Part shown: one piece after another, positions 41,069-49,025 of the stretch
Position numbering within the stretch: the stretch's first letter is position 1
Layout: each line of letters opens with the position of its first letter
Source: JAUYQR01 sp050632395
GTDB lineage: Bacteria; Pseudomonadota; Alphaproteobacteria; Rhodobacterales; Rhodobacteraceae
Direction of reading: 5' to 3'
DNA length: 64,000 nucleotides
Assembly: GCF_050632395.1 (NCBI RefSeq)
Contig: NZ_CP192600.1
Coordinates: forward strand, 2,914,001 to 2,978,000
Program-made: the position numbers and the translations under genes
The notes under the pieces: model-generated
Told to the model about the DNA's origin: nothing
The model's input: only the letters and a program-made list of their open reading frames with translations
Database searches by the model: none

Positions 41069-41806
41069 TCACACCATGTCCATCCCACCGTTCACATGCA
41101 AGGTGGCCCCGGTGACATAGGCCGCTTCCGGCGACGAAAGATACAGCACCGCCGCCGCAATCTCTTCCGGCCGGCCCATCCGCCCCGCCGGAACCACGCC
41201 CAGGATCGCCGCCTTCTGCGCCTCGTTCAGCTTGTCGGTCATCGCCGTCTCGATGAACCCAGGCGCCACCGCATTCACCGTGATCCCCCGGCTTGCCACC
41301 TCGGCGGCCAGCGACTTCGACAGGCCGACCATCCCGGCCTTCGACGCGGCATAGTTCACCTGCCCGGCATTGCCCGTGGTCCCCACCACCGAGGATATGT
41401 TGACGATCCGCCCCCACCGCGCCTTCATCATCCCCCGGATCGCCGCCCGGCACAGCCGGAACGTGGCCGTCAGGTTCACGTCGATGACAGCGGCCCAGTC
41501 CTCGTCCGACATCCGCATCGCCAGCCCGTCGCGGGTGATCCCGGCATTGTTGACCAAGATATCCACCGCCCCCATCGCCTCGCCCGCGCGCTTCACCAGC
41601 CCCTCAACTTCGGCGGGCACCGAAAGGTTGCACGGCAAAACATGCGCCAGCCCGCCCAATTCCGCCGCCAGCGCCTCCAAAGGCTCGACCCGCGTGCCCG
41701 ACAGCGCGACCGTCGCCCCCGCCCCATGCAGCACCCGCGCGATCTCCGCGCCGATCCCGCCCGAAGCGCCAGTCACCAGCGCGCATTTCCCCGTCAGATC
41801 GAACAT
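41069..41806 (-). CDS. fabG: 3-oxoacyl-ACP reductase
   Basis: 245-residue NADPH-dependent short-chain dehydrogenase reducing beta-ketoacyl-ACP. TGASGGIGAEIARVL (cofactor loop), LVNNAGITRDGLAMRM, ISSVVGTTGNAGQVNYAASK (catalytic Ser-Tyr-Lys) and the C-terminal YVTGATLHVNGGMDMV are FabG-typical. Start MFDLTGKCALVT with AAGG upstream. In the order fabD-fabG-acpP. Confidence 0.96.
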   Translation of the reverse strand: MFDLTGKCALVTGASGGIGAEIARVLHGAGATVALSGTRVEPLEALAAELGGLAHVLPCNLSVPAEVEGLVKRAGEAMGAVDILVNNAGITRDGLAMRMSDEDWAAVIDVNLTATFRLCRAAIRGMMKARWGRIVNISSVVGTTGNAGQVNYAASKAGMVGLSKSLAAEVASRGITVNAVAPGFIETAMTDKLNEAQKAAILGVVPAGRMGRPEEIAAAVLYLSSPEAAYVTGATLHVNGGMDMV

Positions 41807-41823
41807 CGCCACACCTTCCCGTT

Positions 41824-41876
41824 TCATCTGTCCGCAAATATCCCGCAGGGGGTCCGGGGGGCGCGAAGCCCCCCGG
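41824..41876 (-). repeat. Dispersed hairpin + GGGATATTT element, copy 5
   Basis: 9-bp perfect stem CCGGGGGGC/GCCCCCCGG with GCGAA loop (41854-41876), then minus-strand TGCGGGATATTTGCGGACAG running into the fabG leader. Between fabD stop and fabG start. Confidence 0.6.
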
Positions 41877-41897
41877 CGCCTGCCCCGCGCAGTACCC

Positions 41898-42827
41898 TCA
41901 GCCCTTCGCCGCGATCACGTCCTCGGGCGTGCCCACAGCCCGCGTCACCGCCCCGTCCGCCGTGCGCTTGATCATCCCCGACAGGGCCTTGCCCGCGCCG
42001 ATCTCCCAGAACTCGGTCACGCCGGCCCGCTCCATCCACAGGACGCTTTCCCGCCAGCGCACCGATCCCGTGACTTGCGCGATCAGAAGATCATGAATCC
42101 GGTCCGGCTCCGTCACCGCCTCGGCCCGCACGTTGACCACGATCGGCACCTTTGGCGCGTTGATCACCGCCGCGGCCAGCGCCTCGGCCATCACATGCGC
42201 GGCCGGCTGCATCAGCGCGCAATGGAACGGCGCGCTCACCGGCAGCAGCATCGCACGCTTGGCCCCCTTGGCCTTGGCGATCTCCAGCGCGCGTTCGACC
42301 GCCGCCTTGTGACCCGAAACCACCACCTGTGCGGGATCGTTGTCGTTCGCCGCCTGACAGACCTCGCCCTGCGCCGCCTCCGCCGCCACCGCGACCGCCG
42401 CCTCGAAATCAAGGCCCAGCAGCACCGCCATGGCCCCCACCCCGACCGGCACCGCCTCCTGCATCGCTTGGCCCCGGATGCGCAACAGCCGCGCGGTATC
42501 CGACAGGCTCAAACTCCCCGCCGCGCACAGCGCCGAATATTCGCCCAGCGAATGACCGGCCACAAAGGCCACATGCTCCAGCCCGATCCCCTCGCTCTCC
42601 AGCGCCCTCAGCGCCGCGATCGAGGTCGCCATCAGCGCCGGCTGCGCATTCTTCGTCAGGGTCAACTCCGCAATGTCGCCCTCCCAGATCAGCCGCGACA
42701 GGGTCTCCCCCAAGGCCGCGTCGACCTCGTCGAACACCGCTTTCGCCGCCGGATAGGCCTCGGCCAGCGCCCGGCCCATCCCGATCGTCTGCGCCCCCTG
42801 ACCTGGAAATACGAATGCGCGGCTCAT
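41898..42827 (-). CDS. fabD: Malonyl-CoA-ACP transacylase
   Basis: 309-residue enzyme loading malonyl groups on ACP. FVFPGQGAQTIGMG at the N-terminus, catalytic Ser in FVAGHSLGEYSAL near residue 92, VSGHKAAVERAL and the His in LPVSAPFHCALMQPA near residue 200. Start MSRAFVFPG at 42827 with GGGGAG upstream. Divergent from the rpsF operon. Confidence 0.97.
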   Translation of the reverse strand: MSRAFVFPGQGAQTIGMGRALAEAYPAAKAVFDEVDAALGETLSRLIWEGDIAELTLTKNAQPALMATSIAALRALESEGIGLEHVAFVAGHSLGEYSALCAAGSLSLSDTARLLRIRGQAMQEAVPVGVGAMAVLLGLDFEAAVAVAAEAAQGEVCQAANDNDPAQVVVSGHKAAVERALEIAKAKGAKRAMLLPVSAPFHCALMQPAAHVMAEALAAAVINAPKVPIVVNVRAEAVTEPDRIHDLLIAQVTGSVRWRESVLWMERAGVTEFWEIGAGKALSGMIKRTADGAVTRAVGTPEDVIAAKG

Positions 42828-42919
42828 GCCATTCTCCCCTGTTTTCTCCGGGATAGCCCGACACGCCACGCTTCGCAATCTCGCGTGTCACCGATGCCGT
42901 CACTCTGCCACCCTTCCCC

Positions 42920-42947
42920 TTGCATCGCGCGGCCCACTCTGTATAAG
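42920..42947 (+). promoter_or_regulatory. Predicted rpsF operon promoter
   Basis: TTGCAT (42920-42925), 16-base spacer, TATAAG (42942-42947); transcription would start near 42954, exactly at the base of the leader hairpin. Confidence 0.6.
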
Positions 42948-42954
42948 GCCCCAT

Positions 42955-43011
42955 CCTTGCAGGCAGTCCCTTTATCCGGCGCTGCCCCTCGTGGACTGGC
43001 CGCCTGCAAGG
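42955..43011 (+). promoter_or_regulatory. S6:S18-type ribosomal-protein leader hairpin
   Basis: Long hairpin in the rpsF leader: 10-bp perfect stem CCTTGCAGGC/GCCTGCAAGG, an asymmetric GGCC bulge (reading GGCCG, containing CCG), then AGTCC/GGACT and a large loop. The known S6:S18 autoregulatory RNA has a stem with a CCG-containing bulge bound by the S6-S18 heterodimer upstream of rpsF. The operon encodes both proteins, so feedback repression is the likely function. Confidence 0.6.
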
Positions 43012-43056
43012 CAAAGCCCGTCCTATGAAGCGCGCCCGAAACGGAACGGAGACCGC

Positions 43057-43539
43057 ATGCCGCTTTACGAGCATGTTTTCATTTCGCGTCAGGACCTGTC
43101 CAACGCGCAAGCCGAAGGCCTTATCGAACACTTCTCGACCGTCCTCGCGGACAACGGCGGCAAAGTCGTTGAAAACGAGTACTGGGGCGTCAAGACGATG
43201 GCCTACAAGATCAACAAGAACCGCAAGGGCCACTATGCCCTCCTGAAATCGGACGCGCCCGCCGCTGCCGTGCAGGAGATGGAGCGCCTGATGCGTCTGC
43301 ACGACGACGTCATGCGCGTCCTGACCATCAAGGTCGACAAGCACAACGAAGGCCCGTCGGTCCAGATGCAGAAGCGTGACGAGCGTGAGCGTGATGGCGA
43401 CCGTGGTGATCGTGGCGGCTTCGGCGGCGAACGCCGTGAACGCCCGTCGTTCGGCGACCGTCCCGATCGTGGCGGCGACCGTGGCGAACGCCCGTCCTTC
43501 GGTGGCGAGCGTCCGTCGTTCGGCGCACCGCGTCGTTGA
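43057..43539 (+). CDS. rpsF: 30S ribosomal protein S6
   Basis: 160-residue S6: core MPLYEHVFISRQDLSNAQAE, GKVVENEYWGVKTMAYKINK, KGHYALLKSDAPAAAVQEME (about 1-115), then a Arg/Asp/Gly-rich low-complexity tail in which GERPSFG-like units recur (RPSFGDRP, GERPSFGG, ERPSFGAP). Alphaproteobacterial S6 tails vary; this one is long. ATG at 43057 with GGAG upstream. First gene of rpsF-rpsR-rplI. Confidence 0.97.
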   Translation: MPLYEHVFISRQDLSNAQAEGLIEHFSTVLADNGGKVVENEYWGVKTMAYKINKNRKGHYALLKSDAPAAAVQEMERLMRLHDDVMRVLTIKVDKHNEGPSVQMQKRDERERDGDRGDRGGFGGERRERPSFGDRPDRGGDRGERPSFGGERPSFGAPRR

Positions 43540-43559
43540 TCTGAGAGAGGACACACAAC

Positions 43560-43787
43560 ATGGCGAACAAACCGTTTTTCCGCCGCCGCAAGGTTTGCCC
43601 CTTCTCGGGCGACAACGCACCGGCAATCGACTACAAGGACACGCGTCTGCTGCAGCGCTACATCTCCGAGCGCGGCAAGATCGTTCCGTCCCGCATCACC
43701 GCCGTCTCGGCAAAGAAGCAGCGCGAACTGGCTCAGGCCATCAAGCGCGCGCGCTTCCTCGCCCTGCTGCCCTACGCCGTGAAATAA
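43560..43787 (+). CDS. rpsR: 30S ribosomal protein S18
   Basis: 75-residue S18, which binds 16S rRNA as a dimer with S6. ANKPFFRRRKVCPFSGDNA, IDYKDTRLLQRYISERGKIV and QRELAQAIKRARFLALLPYA are standard. Twenty bases after rpsF with AGAGAGG upstream of the ATG. Confidence 0.98.
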   Translation: MANKPFFRRRKVCPFSGDNAPAIDYKDTRLLQRYISERGKIVPSRITAVSAKKQRELAQAIKRARFLALLPYAVK

Positions 43788-43799
43788 GGAGCACATGAC

Positions 43800-44384
43800 A
43801 TGCAAGTGATCCTTCTGGAACGCGTGGCCAAGCTTGGCCAGATGGGCGAAGTCGTCAACGTCAAGGACGGCTACGCGCGCAACTTCCTCCTGCCGCAAGG
43901 CAAGGCTCTCCGCGCCAACGACGGCAACATCAAGTCGTTCGAAGCCAAGAAAGCCCAGCTTGAAGCAACGAACCTCGAGACCCGCAAAGAAGCGGCCGCC
44001 GTTGGCGAAAAGCTCGACGGTCAGATGTTCGTCGTGATCCGCTCGGCTTCCGACGCGGGCGCGCTTTACGGCTCCGTCACCACCCGTGACGCGGCCGAGG
44101 CTGCAACCGAAGCCGGCTTCACCGTGAACCGTGGCCAGATCGTGCTCGACCGCCCGATCAAGGACCTCGGCATCCACACCGTGTCGGCCGTTCTGCACCC
44201 GGAAGTCGTGGTGAAGATCAAGCTGAACGTCGCCCGCTCGGTTGAAGAAGCCGAACTGCAGGCGTCGGGCAAGTCGATCCAGGAACTCGCCGCCGAGGCC
44301 GAAGCTGCTGCGGAGTTCGAGATTGCGGAACTCTTCGACGAAATGGGTGCCGCCCAGGACGGCGAAGACCTCACCCGCGACTGA
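43800..44384 (+). CDS. rplI: 50S ribosomal protein L9
   Basis: 194 residues: N-terminal rRNA-binding domain (MQVILLERVAKLGQMGEVVN, KDGYARNFLLPQGKALRA), connecting helix and C-terminal domain (SASDAGALYGSVTTRDAAEA, DLGIHTVSAVLHPEVVVKI). An acidic Ala/Glu-rich tail (about 150-194) extends beyond the usual 150 residues. Third gene of the operon, followed by a strong terminator. Confidence 0.97.
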   Translation: MQVILLERVAKLGQMGEVVNVKDGYARNFLLPQGKALRANDGNIKSFEAKKAQLEATNLETRKEAAAVGEKLDGQMFVVIRSASDAGALYGSVTTRDAAEAATEAGFTVNRGQIVLDRPIKDLGIHTVSAVLHPEVVVKIKLNVARSVEEAELQASGKSIQELAAEAEAAAEFEIAELFDEMGAAQDGEDLTRD

Positions 44385-44409
44385 TCGCAGGCCAGGACAT
44401 CTACCTAAG

Positions 44410-44437
44410 CCGCGCGGGGCAACTCGCGCGGTTTTTT
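44410..44437 (+). terminator. Terminator of the rpsF-rpsR-rplI operon
   Basis: CCGCGCG, loop GGGCAACT, CGCGCGG then six T. Confidence 0.92.
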
Positions 44438-44443
44438 CTTTGG

Positions 44444-44980
44444 TCAAGCGCCGCGCGCGGCGACCGCCTTGCGCGACAAGGCCAGCGCATCGGCAAACGC
44501 CTCGCGCACCGGATCGGCACCGCCGGGCAAACGGCTGACCACCGCGTCCGCCCAATCAAGATAGGCCATCTGCCGTTCCACCGGCCAATGCAACGGCGGC
44601 GCAGCCCCGACCGCCCGGATGTTCGACAGCTTGTCGCAGATTTTGATCAGCGCCGCCGCATCCGTCTTGTGCGGCGCGTTTCGGACCTGCAACTCCTTGC
44701 GCTCGGCCTTGGGCAGGCTTTTGTCGTCGGTCATTTCCACCACCAGCGCCGCGACCTCATCTCCGAAGCGCTCTGCGATCTCTGCTGGCAACACTCCACA
44801 GTCCTCAACCGTGTCGTGCAACCATGTAGCCATCACCTGCGCCTCGCTACCGCCGAACCGGGCAACCAGAGTGGCCACCTCGACGACATGGTTGATGTAA
44901 GGCTCGCGGCCCGCGCCCTTCCGGGTTTGCCCACTATGGGCGGCCTCGGCAAACTGCCGAGCCAATTCGACTTTGGACAT
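44444..44980 (-). CDS. Single-domain HD hydrolase, ppGpp-hydrolase-like
   Basis: 178-residue HD-family protein. The motifs RKGAGREPYINHVVEVA, WLHDTVED and KICDKLSNIR follow the spacing of the SpoT/Mesh1 ppGpp pyrophosphohydrolase active site (His, HD, ED, D-x3-N), but there is no synthetase, TGS or ACT domain. It may be a small alarmone hydrolase or act on another nucleotide. Start MSKVELARQFAEAAH at 44980 with GGAGGA upstream; convergent with rplI. Confidence 0.82.
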   Translation of the reverse strand: MSKVELARQFAEAAHSGQTRKGAGREPYINHVVEVATLVARFGGSEAQVMATWLHDTVEDCGVLPAEIAERFGDEVAALVVEMTDDKSLPKAERKELQVRNAPHKTDAAALIKICDKLSNIRAVGAAPPLHWPVERQMAYLDWADAVVSRLPGGADPVREAFADALALSRKAVAARGA

Positions 44981-45285
44981 GCGTCCTCCAAGCGGCCAAC
45001 ACCGTCGCAGAGCACAAGACATGCATCTTGCGGCTTCGGTCGACCATTGATTTCAGGGAAATTGAAGGCAGTACCTTCGAACCCGATGATCGAACGAAGC
45101 ACGACCCTTGTCAAATGGAAATGGGCCGTCTTTGGCACGCCTTTACGGAACCGCCGGCTGCCATACACCTGCCATACGTGTGCCAGACGCTTTGCAGACC
45201 GGGTTTTCCGCCCCCGATACGGTCATCGGCAAAAGAAAAGGGCCGCACCTTCCGGCGCGGCCCCAACACCAGATGTGGTGGCGGA
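44981..45285. other. Region between the HD hydrolase gene and tig
   Basis: 305 bases without a supported gene. The right end holds the tig terminator (45230-45263); the left part should contain the HD hydrolase promoter, but no strong -35/-10 pair stood out. GC content here is lower than the flanks. Confidence 0.5.
45230..45263 (-). terminator. Terminator after tig
   Basis: Minus strand GGGCCGCGCC, loop GGAA, GGTGCGGCCC then TTTTCTTTT; a 10-bp stem with one G-U pair. Confidence 0.88.
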
Positions 45286-46620
45286 TCAGATTTCGTCCAG
45301 CGCCTCGATGGCCTTCTGGAGGTCTTCCTTCGAAACGGTCTTCTCGTTCACCTTCGCCAGACCAACGATGTGGTCGACAACCTTGTCCTCGAACAACGGC
45401 GCGCGCAGTTGCTGCTGCATCTGCGGGTTCTTCTGCACGAATTCGAAGAACTGGCGTTCCTGCCCCGGATACTGGCGCGCGGCGGCCAGAACGGCCTGCG
45501 TCATCTCGGCGTCGGTCACGGTCACTTCGGCCTTGCGGCCGATCTCGGCCAGCAGCAGGCCCAGACGCACCCGGCGCTCGGCCAGCGACTTGTGCTCGTC
45601 CGTGGTCTCGATGGCACCGTGGTTGTGGCCGTGATCGTCGGGATGCTCTTCGTGGTAAAGCTGGTGGGCGATCTGCCCAGCCTCGGCGTCCACCAGGTTT
45701 GCCGGCAGGTCGAACTTCACCATGCCGTCCAGCTGGTCCAGCAGCGCGCGCTTCATAACCGACCGGGCAGCGCCCTTGTATTCCGCCTCAAGCCGCTCGG
45801 CGATCTGTGCCTTGAGTGCGGCCAGATCCTCGGCGCCGTATTTCTTGGCCAACTCGTCGTTCACTTCGGCGGGCTTCGGTTCCTTGACGGCTTTCACCGT
45901 GCAGGCAAAGACCGCAGCCTTGCCGGCCAGATGCTTGGCACCGTAAGCCTCCGGGAACGTCACGTTCACCGAAACCTCGTCGCCGACCTTGGCACCCACA
46001 AGCTGCGCTTCAAAGCCCGGAATGAACGAGTTCGATCCCAGCACCAGCGGATAATCCTCGCCCGAACCGCCCTCGAACAGCTCACCATCAACCGAACCCT
46101 TGAAGTCGATCACGACCTGATCGCCGTCCTTGGCCTTGGCGCCCTTCTTGCGGTCGTCAAACGACTGCGCGGTTGACGCCAGGTTCGCCAGCGCCTCGTC
46201 GACCGACTTTTCGTCAGCCTTCACTACCAGACGGTCCAGCTTGATTTTGCCCGCGTCGATTTCCGGGATCGGCGGCAGCGCGTCATAGGTCATCTCGACC
46301 ACGACATCCTGCCCCTCTTTCCACGCATCGCCGCCCACCATCTTGACGTCAGGCTGCATCGCCGGACGGTCGCCGGTCGCGTCGAAATGGCCCTTCATCG
46401 CGCCATCGATCGCGTCCTGCATCGCATCACCCATCAGGCGCGTGCCGAACTGCTTTTTCAGGATCGCCAGCGGCACCTTGCCCTTGCGGAACCCCTTGAT
46501 CTCGACGTCAGGCTGCGCTTCGAGAAGCTTTTCATGAACCTTGGCGTCCAGTTCGGCAGCCGTCACCGTGATGGTGTAGCCGCGCTTAAGGCCGTCTTTC
46601 AGGGTCTCGGTGACCAGCAT
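45286..46620 (-). CDS. tig: Trigger factor
   Basis: 444-residue ribosome-bound chaperone and peptidyl-prolyl isomerase. The ribosome-docking signature is GFRKGKVPLAILKKQFG near residue 43, the FKBP-like domain lies around 150-245 (GDQVVIDFKGSVDGELFEGG, LVLGSNSFIPGFEAQLVG) and the helical C-terminal arms follow. A His-rich insert (EEHPDDHGHNHG) sits in the C-domain. Start MLVTETLKDGLKRGY at 46620 with GGAAGG upstream. Confidence 0.96.
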   Translation of the reverse strand: MLVTETLKDGLKRGYTITVTAAELDAKVHEKLLEAQPDVEIKGFRKGKVPLAILKKQFGTRLMGDAMQDAIDGAMKGHFDATGDRPAMQPDVKMVGGDAWKEGQDVVVEMTYDALPPIPEIDAGKIKLDRLVVKADEKSVDEALANLASTAQSFDDRKKGAKAKDGDQVVIDFKGSVDGELFEGGSGEDYPLVLGSNSFIPGFEAQLVGAKVGDEVSVNVTFPEAYGAKHLAGKAAVFACTVKAVKEPKPAEVNDELAKKYGAEDLAALKAQIAERLEAEYKGAARSVMKRALLDQLDGMVKFDLPANLVDAEAGQIAHQLYHEEHPDDHGHNHGAIETTDEHKSLAERRVRLGLLLAEIGRKAEVTVTDAEMTQAVLAAARQYPGQERQFFEFVQKNPQMQQQLRAPLFEDKVVDHIVGLAKVNEKTVSKEDLQKAIEALDEI

Positions 46621-46803
46621 TCGGGGATATCCTTCCTCAACCTTCAGGGCGCTTTCGCGCAATAGACATACGACGCCAAGCCGGAACCTGGCGCAACTTT
46701 GCGGGCCTTCTAGCAAAGCTTTCACGGCGACGTAAGGGGTAATTCAGTCGCTCGCAAGCCGGGTGCGAAACTCAGTCGCAATAGCCCGGAAATCGCGTTT
46801 CGA

Positions 46804-46888
46804 TGGTGCGGGTGGAGGGACTTGAACCCCCACGCCTTGCGGCGCCAGAACCTAAATCTGGTGCGTCTGCCAATTTCGCCACACCCGC
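46804..46888 (-). tRNA. tRNA-Leu (anticodon UAG)
   Basis: Acceptor GCGGGTG pairs with CACCCGC, encoded CCA at 46804-46806, long variable arm, anticodon stem CCAGA/TCTGG around loop TTTAGGT giving anticodon TAG, and T-loop GGTTCAAGTCC. Reads CUA and related leucine codons. Confidence 0.97.
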
Positions 46889-47014
46889 ATCCTCCCAGCA
46901 CGCCCGCGATCACCGCCAGCCGCACTCGGCAGCGCCGTCTTTAGCAAGAACCGAAGCCGGGGGCGAGGGGTCAATTGCATGGATCAGCTCTGTCCTCGCC
47001 CGCCTGACCCCGCC

Positions 47015-48532
47015 TCAATCCTCATCCTTGCCGATCTGCGCCAGCACCGCGCCCCGCCCGCGCAACCGCAGCAGGAACGGCACTACCAACGCCGCCACAG
47101 CAACCGCCAACAGCCCCGCCGCCACCGGTGTGCTCACCAGCGTCGTCCAATCCCCCTGCGAGATCGACAAGGCCCGGCGCAACTGCTGTTCTGCCATCGG
47201 CCCCAGGATCAATCCCACCACGACAGGCGCAATCGGATACCCGTAAAGCCTCATCAGGTACCCCATCACCCCGAAGATCAGCAGCATCGACAGCTCCACT
47301 GGCGACGGGTTCACCCCGATCGTGCCAAGCGTCGCAAACAGCAGGATGCCCGCATAAAGCCACGGCCGCGGGATCATCAAAAGCTTCACCCACAGCCGGA
47401 TCAGCGGCAGGTTCAGAACCAGAAGCATCACGTTGGCGATCAGCAGGCTGGCGATCAGCCCCCACACCAGTTGCGGCGAGGTGGCGAACAAAAGCGGCCC
47501 CGGCTGCAACCCGAACTGCTGGAACCCCGCCAGCATGATCGCCGCGGTGGCCGTTGTCGGCAGACCCAGTGTCAACAGCGGCACCAGCGTCCCTGCGGCA
47601 GCCGCGTTGTTGGCAGCCTCCGGCCCCGCCACGCCTTCGATGGCACCGTGGCCAAACTGTTCCGGGTGCTTGGTGAACCGCTTTTCCGCCCCATAGGACA
47701 GGAAACTTGCGATATCCGCGCCCCCTGCCGGCATTGCGCCAATCGGAAACCCGATCGCCGTGCCGCGCAGCCAAGGCTTCCAAGACCGCCGCCAATCCTC
47801 GCGTGTCATGGCGACCGATCCCTTGATCGCATGGATCTTGTCCTGATTGGCTGCCCCCTGCGCCGCCACGAACAACGCCTCGCCCACCGCGAACATCGCC
47901 ACGGCAAGCGTCGTCACCTCGATCCCGTCTAGAAGCTGCGGCACCCCGAACGACAACCGCGCCTGCCCGGTCAGCCCGTCAATCCCCACCAGCGCCAGTG
48001 CCAGCCCCACGAACAGCGAGGTCAACCCCTTCAGCGTGCTGTCGCCGAACGCCGCCGACACCGTGACAAAGGCCAGCACCATCAGCGCAAAGTATTCTCG
48101 TGGCCCGAACACGAAGGCCAGCTTCACGATCTGCGGTGCCAGAAACGCCAGCGCCAGCGTCGCCAGCAGCCCCGCAACGAACGACCCGATCGCCGCCGTT
48201 GCCAAGGCCGGCCCGCCGCGCCCCGCACGGGCCATCTTGTTGCCCTCAAGCGCCGTCACGATCGAGGCACTTTCCCCCGGCGTGTTCAAAAGAATCGAGG
48301 TCGTCGAACCGCCATACATCCCGCCATAATAGATGCCCGCGAACATGATCAGCGACCCGGCCGGATCAAGCCCGTAGGTCACCGGCAGCAACAGCGCCAC
48401 CGTCAACGCCGGCCCGATGCCGGGCAGCACGCCAACCGCCGTGCCCAGCGTCACGCCAACCAGCGCGTAAAACAGGATCATCGGCTCCATCGCCGTCGCA
48501 AGACCCTGAAGCAGGAAATCGAAGGTGGTCAT
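47015..48532 (-). CDS. tctA: Tripartite tricarboxylate transporter, large permease TctA
   Basis: 505-residue inner-membrane protein with about 12 helices, the translocating subunit of a TTT carboxylate transporter. GTAVGVLPGIGPALTVALLL, AGIYYGGMYGGSTTSILLNT, PIGAMPAGGADIASFLSYG and GVAGPEAANNAAAAGTLVP are diagnostic TctA motifs. One base separates its ATG from the tctB stop (TGAGATG). Substrate class is probably a di- or tricarboxylate. Confidence 0.96.
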   Translation of the reverse strand: MTTFDFLLQGLATAMEPMILFYALVGVTLGTAVGVLPGIGPALTVALLLPVTYGLDPAGSLIMFAGIYYGGMYGGSTTSILLNTPGESASIVTALEGNKMARAGRGGPALATAAIGSFVAGLLATLALAFLAPQIVKLAFVFGPREYFALMVLAFVTVSAAFGDSTLKGLTSLFVGLALALVGIDGLTGQARLSFGVPQLLDGIEVTTLAVAMFAVGEALFVAAQGAANQDKIHAIKGSVAMTREDWRRSWKPWLRGTAIGFPIGAMPAGGADIASFLSYGAEKRFTKHPEQFGHGAIEGVAGPEAANNAAAAGTLVPLLTLGLPTTATAAIMLAGFQQFGLQPGPLLFATSPQLVWGLIASLLIANVMLLVLNLPLIRLWVKLLMIPRPWLYAGILLFATLGTIGVNPSPVELSMLLIFGVMGYLMRLYGYPIAPVVVGLILGPMAEQQLRRALSISQGDWTTLVSTPVAAGLLAVAVAALVVPFLLRLRGRGAVLAQIGKDED

Positions 48533-48533
48533 C

Positions 48534-49025
48534 TCAGCCTCCGAAGATCAGGGTTTCCGGCACTCCGGCAGGCAGGTTCAGCTGCAAAAGCTGGTCGAAA
48601 ACGCCATAGACGATCAGGGCAAAGATGATGCCGATCGGCAGCGTCACCACCACCCTCGTCTTGCCGAACGCGGCCGCCGTAGATGCGAACAACAGCCCAG
48701 AGGCAATCGAAAACCCCAGCGGTTTCAACAGGATCAACTGCAACGCCAACCCGCCCACGATCAGCAGTATCGGCACCGGCTGCTGGCGCGGCAGCGGGGG
48801 TTCGGCATTGCGCAGTCCCTTGACCACATGCCCAGCCGCCAGCAGCACCAGCCCCGCGCCGACGAACACCGGCAAATCGCCCGACCCGATGCCGGCATAG
48901 CCGCCCTTGTCGGGAATGGCGCGGCCTTGCCAGATCAACAGCCCGCCCAGCGCCGCCAGAACCGCCGCGATGATGAACGCCGCCCCATCGGGGCGACGTC
49001 CGGTTGCGTTCAGGATCTTGGTCAT
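48534..49025 (-). CDS. tctB: Tripartite tricarboxylate transporter, small permease TctB
   Basis: 163-residue membrane protein with four hydrophobic helices (AAFIIAAVLAALGGLLIW, PVFVGAGLVLLAAGHVV, PILLIVGGLALQLILL, GIIFALIVYGVFDQLLQL) and the FGKTRVV loop, a typical TctB/DUF1468 protein. Start MTKILNATG overlaps the tctC stop by four bases. Confidence 0.9.
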   Translation of the reverse strand: MTKILNATGRRPDGAAFIIAAVLAALGGLLIWQGRAIPDKGGYAGIGSGDLPVFVGAGLVLLAAGHVVKGLRNAEPPLPRQQPVPILLIVGGLALQLILLKPLGFSIASGLLFASTAAAFGKTRVVVTLPIGIIFALIVYGVFDQLLQLNLPAGVPETLIFGG

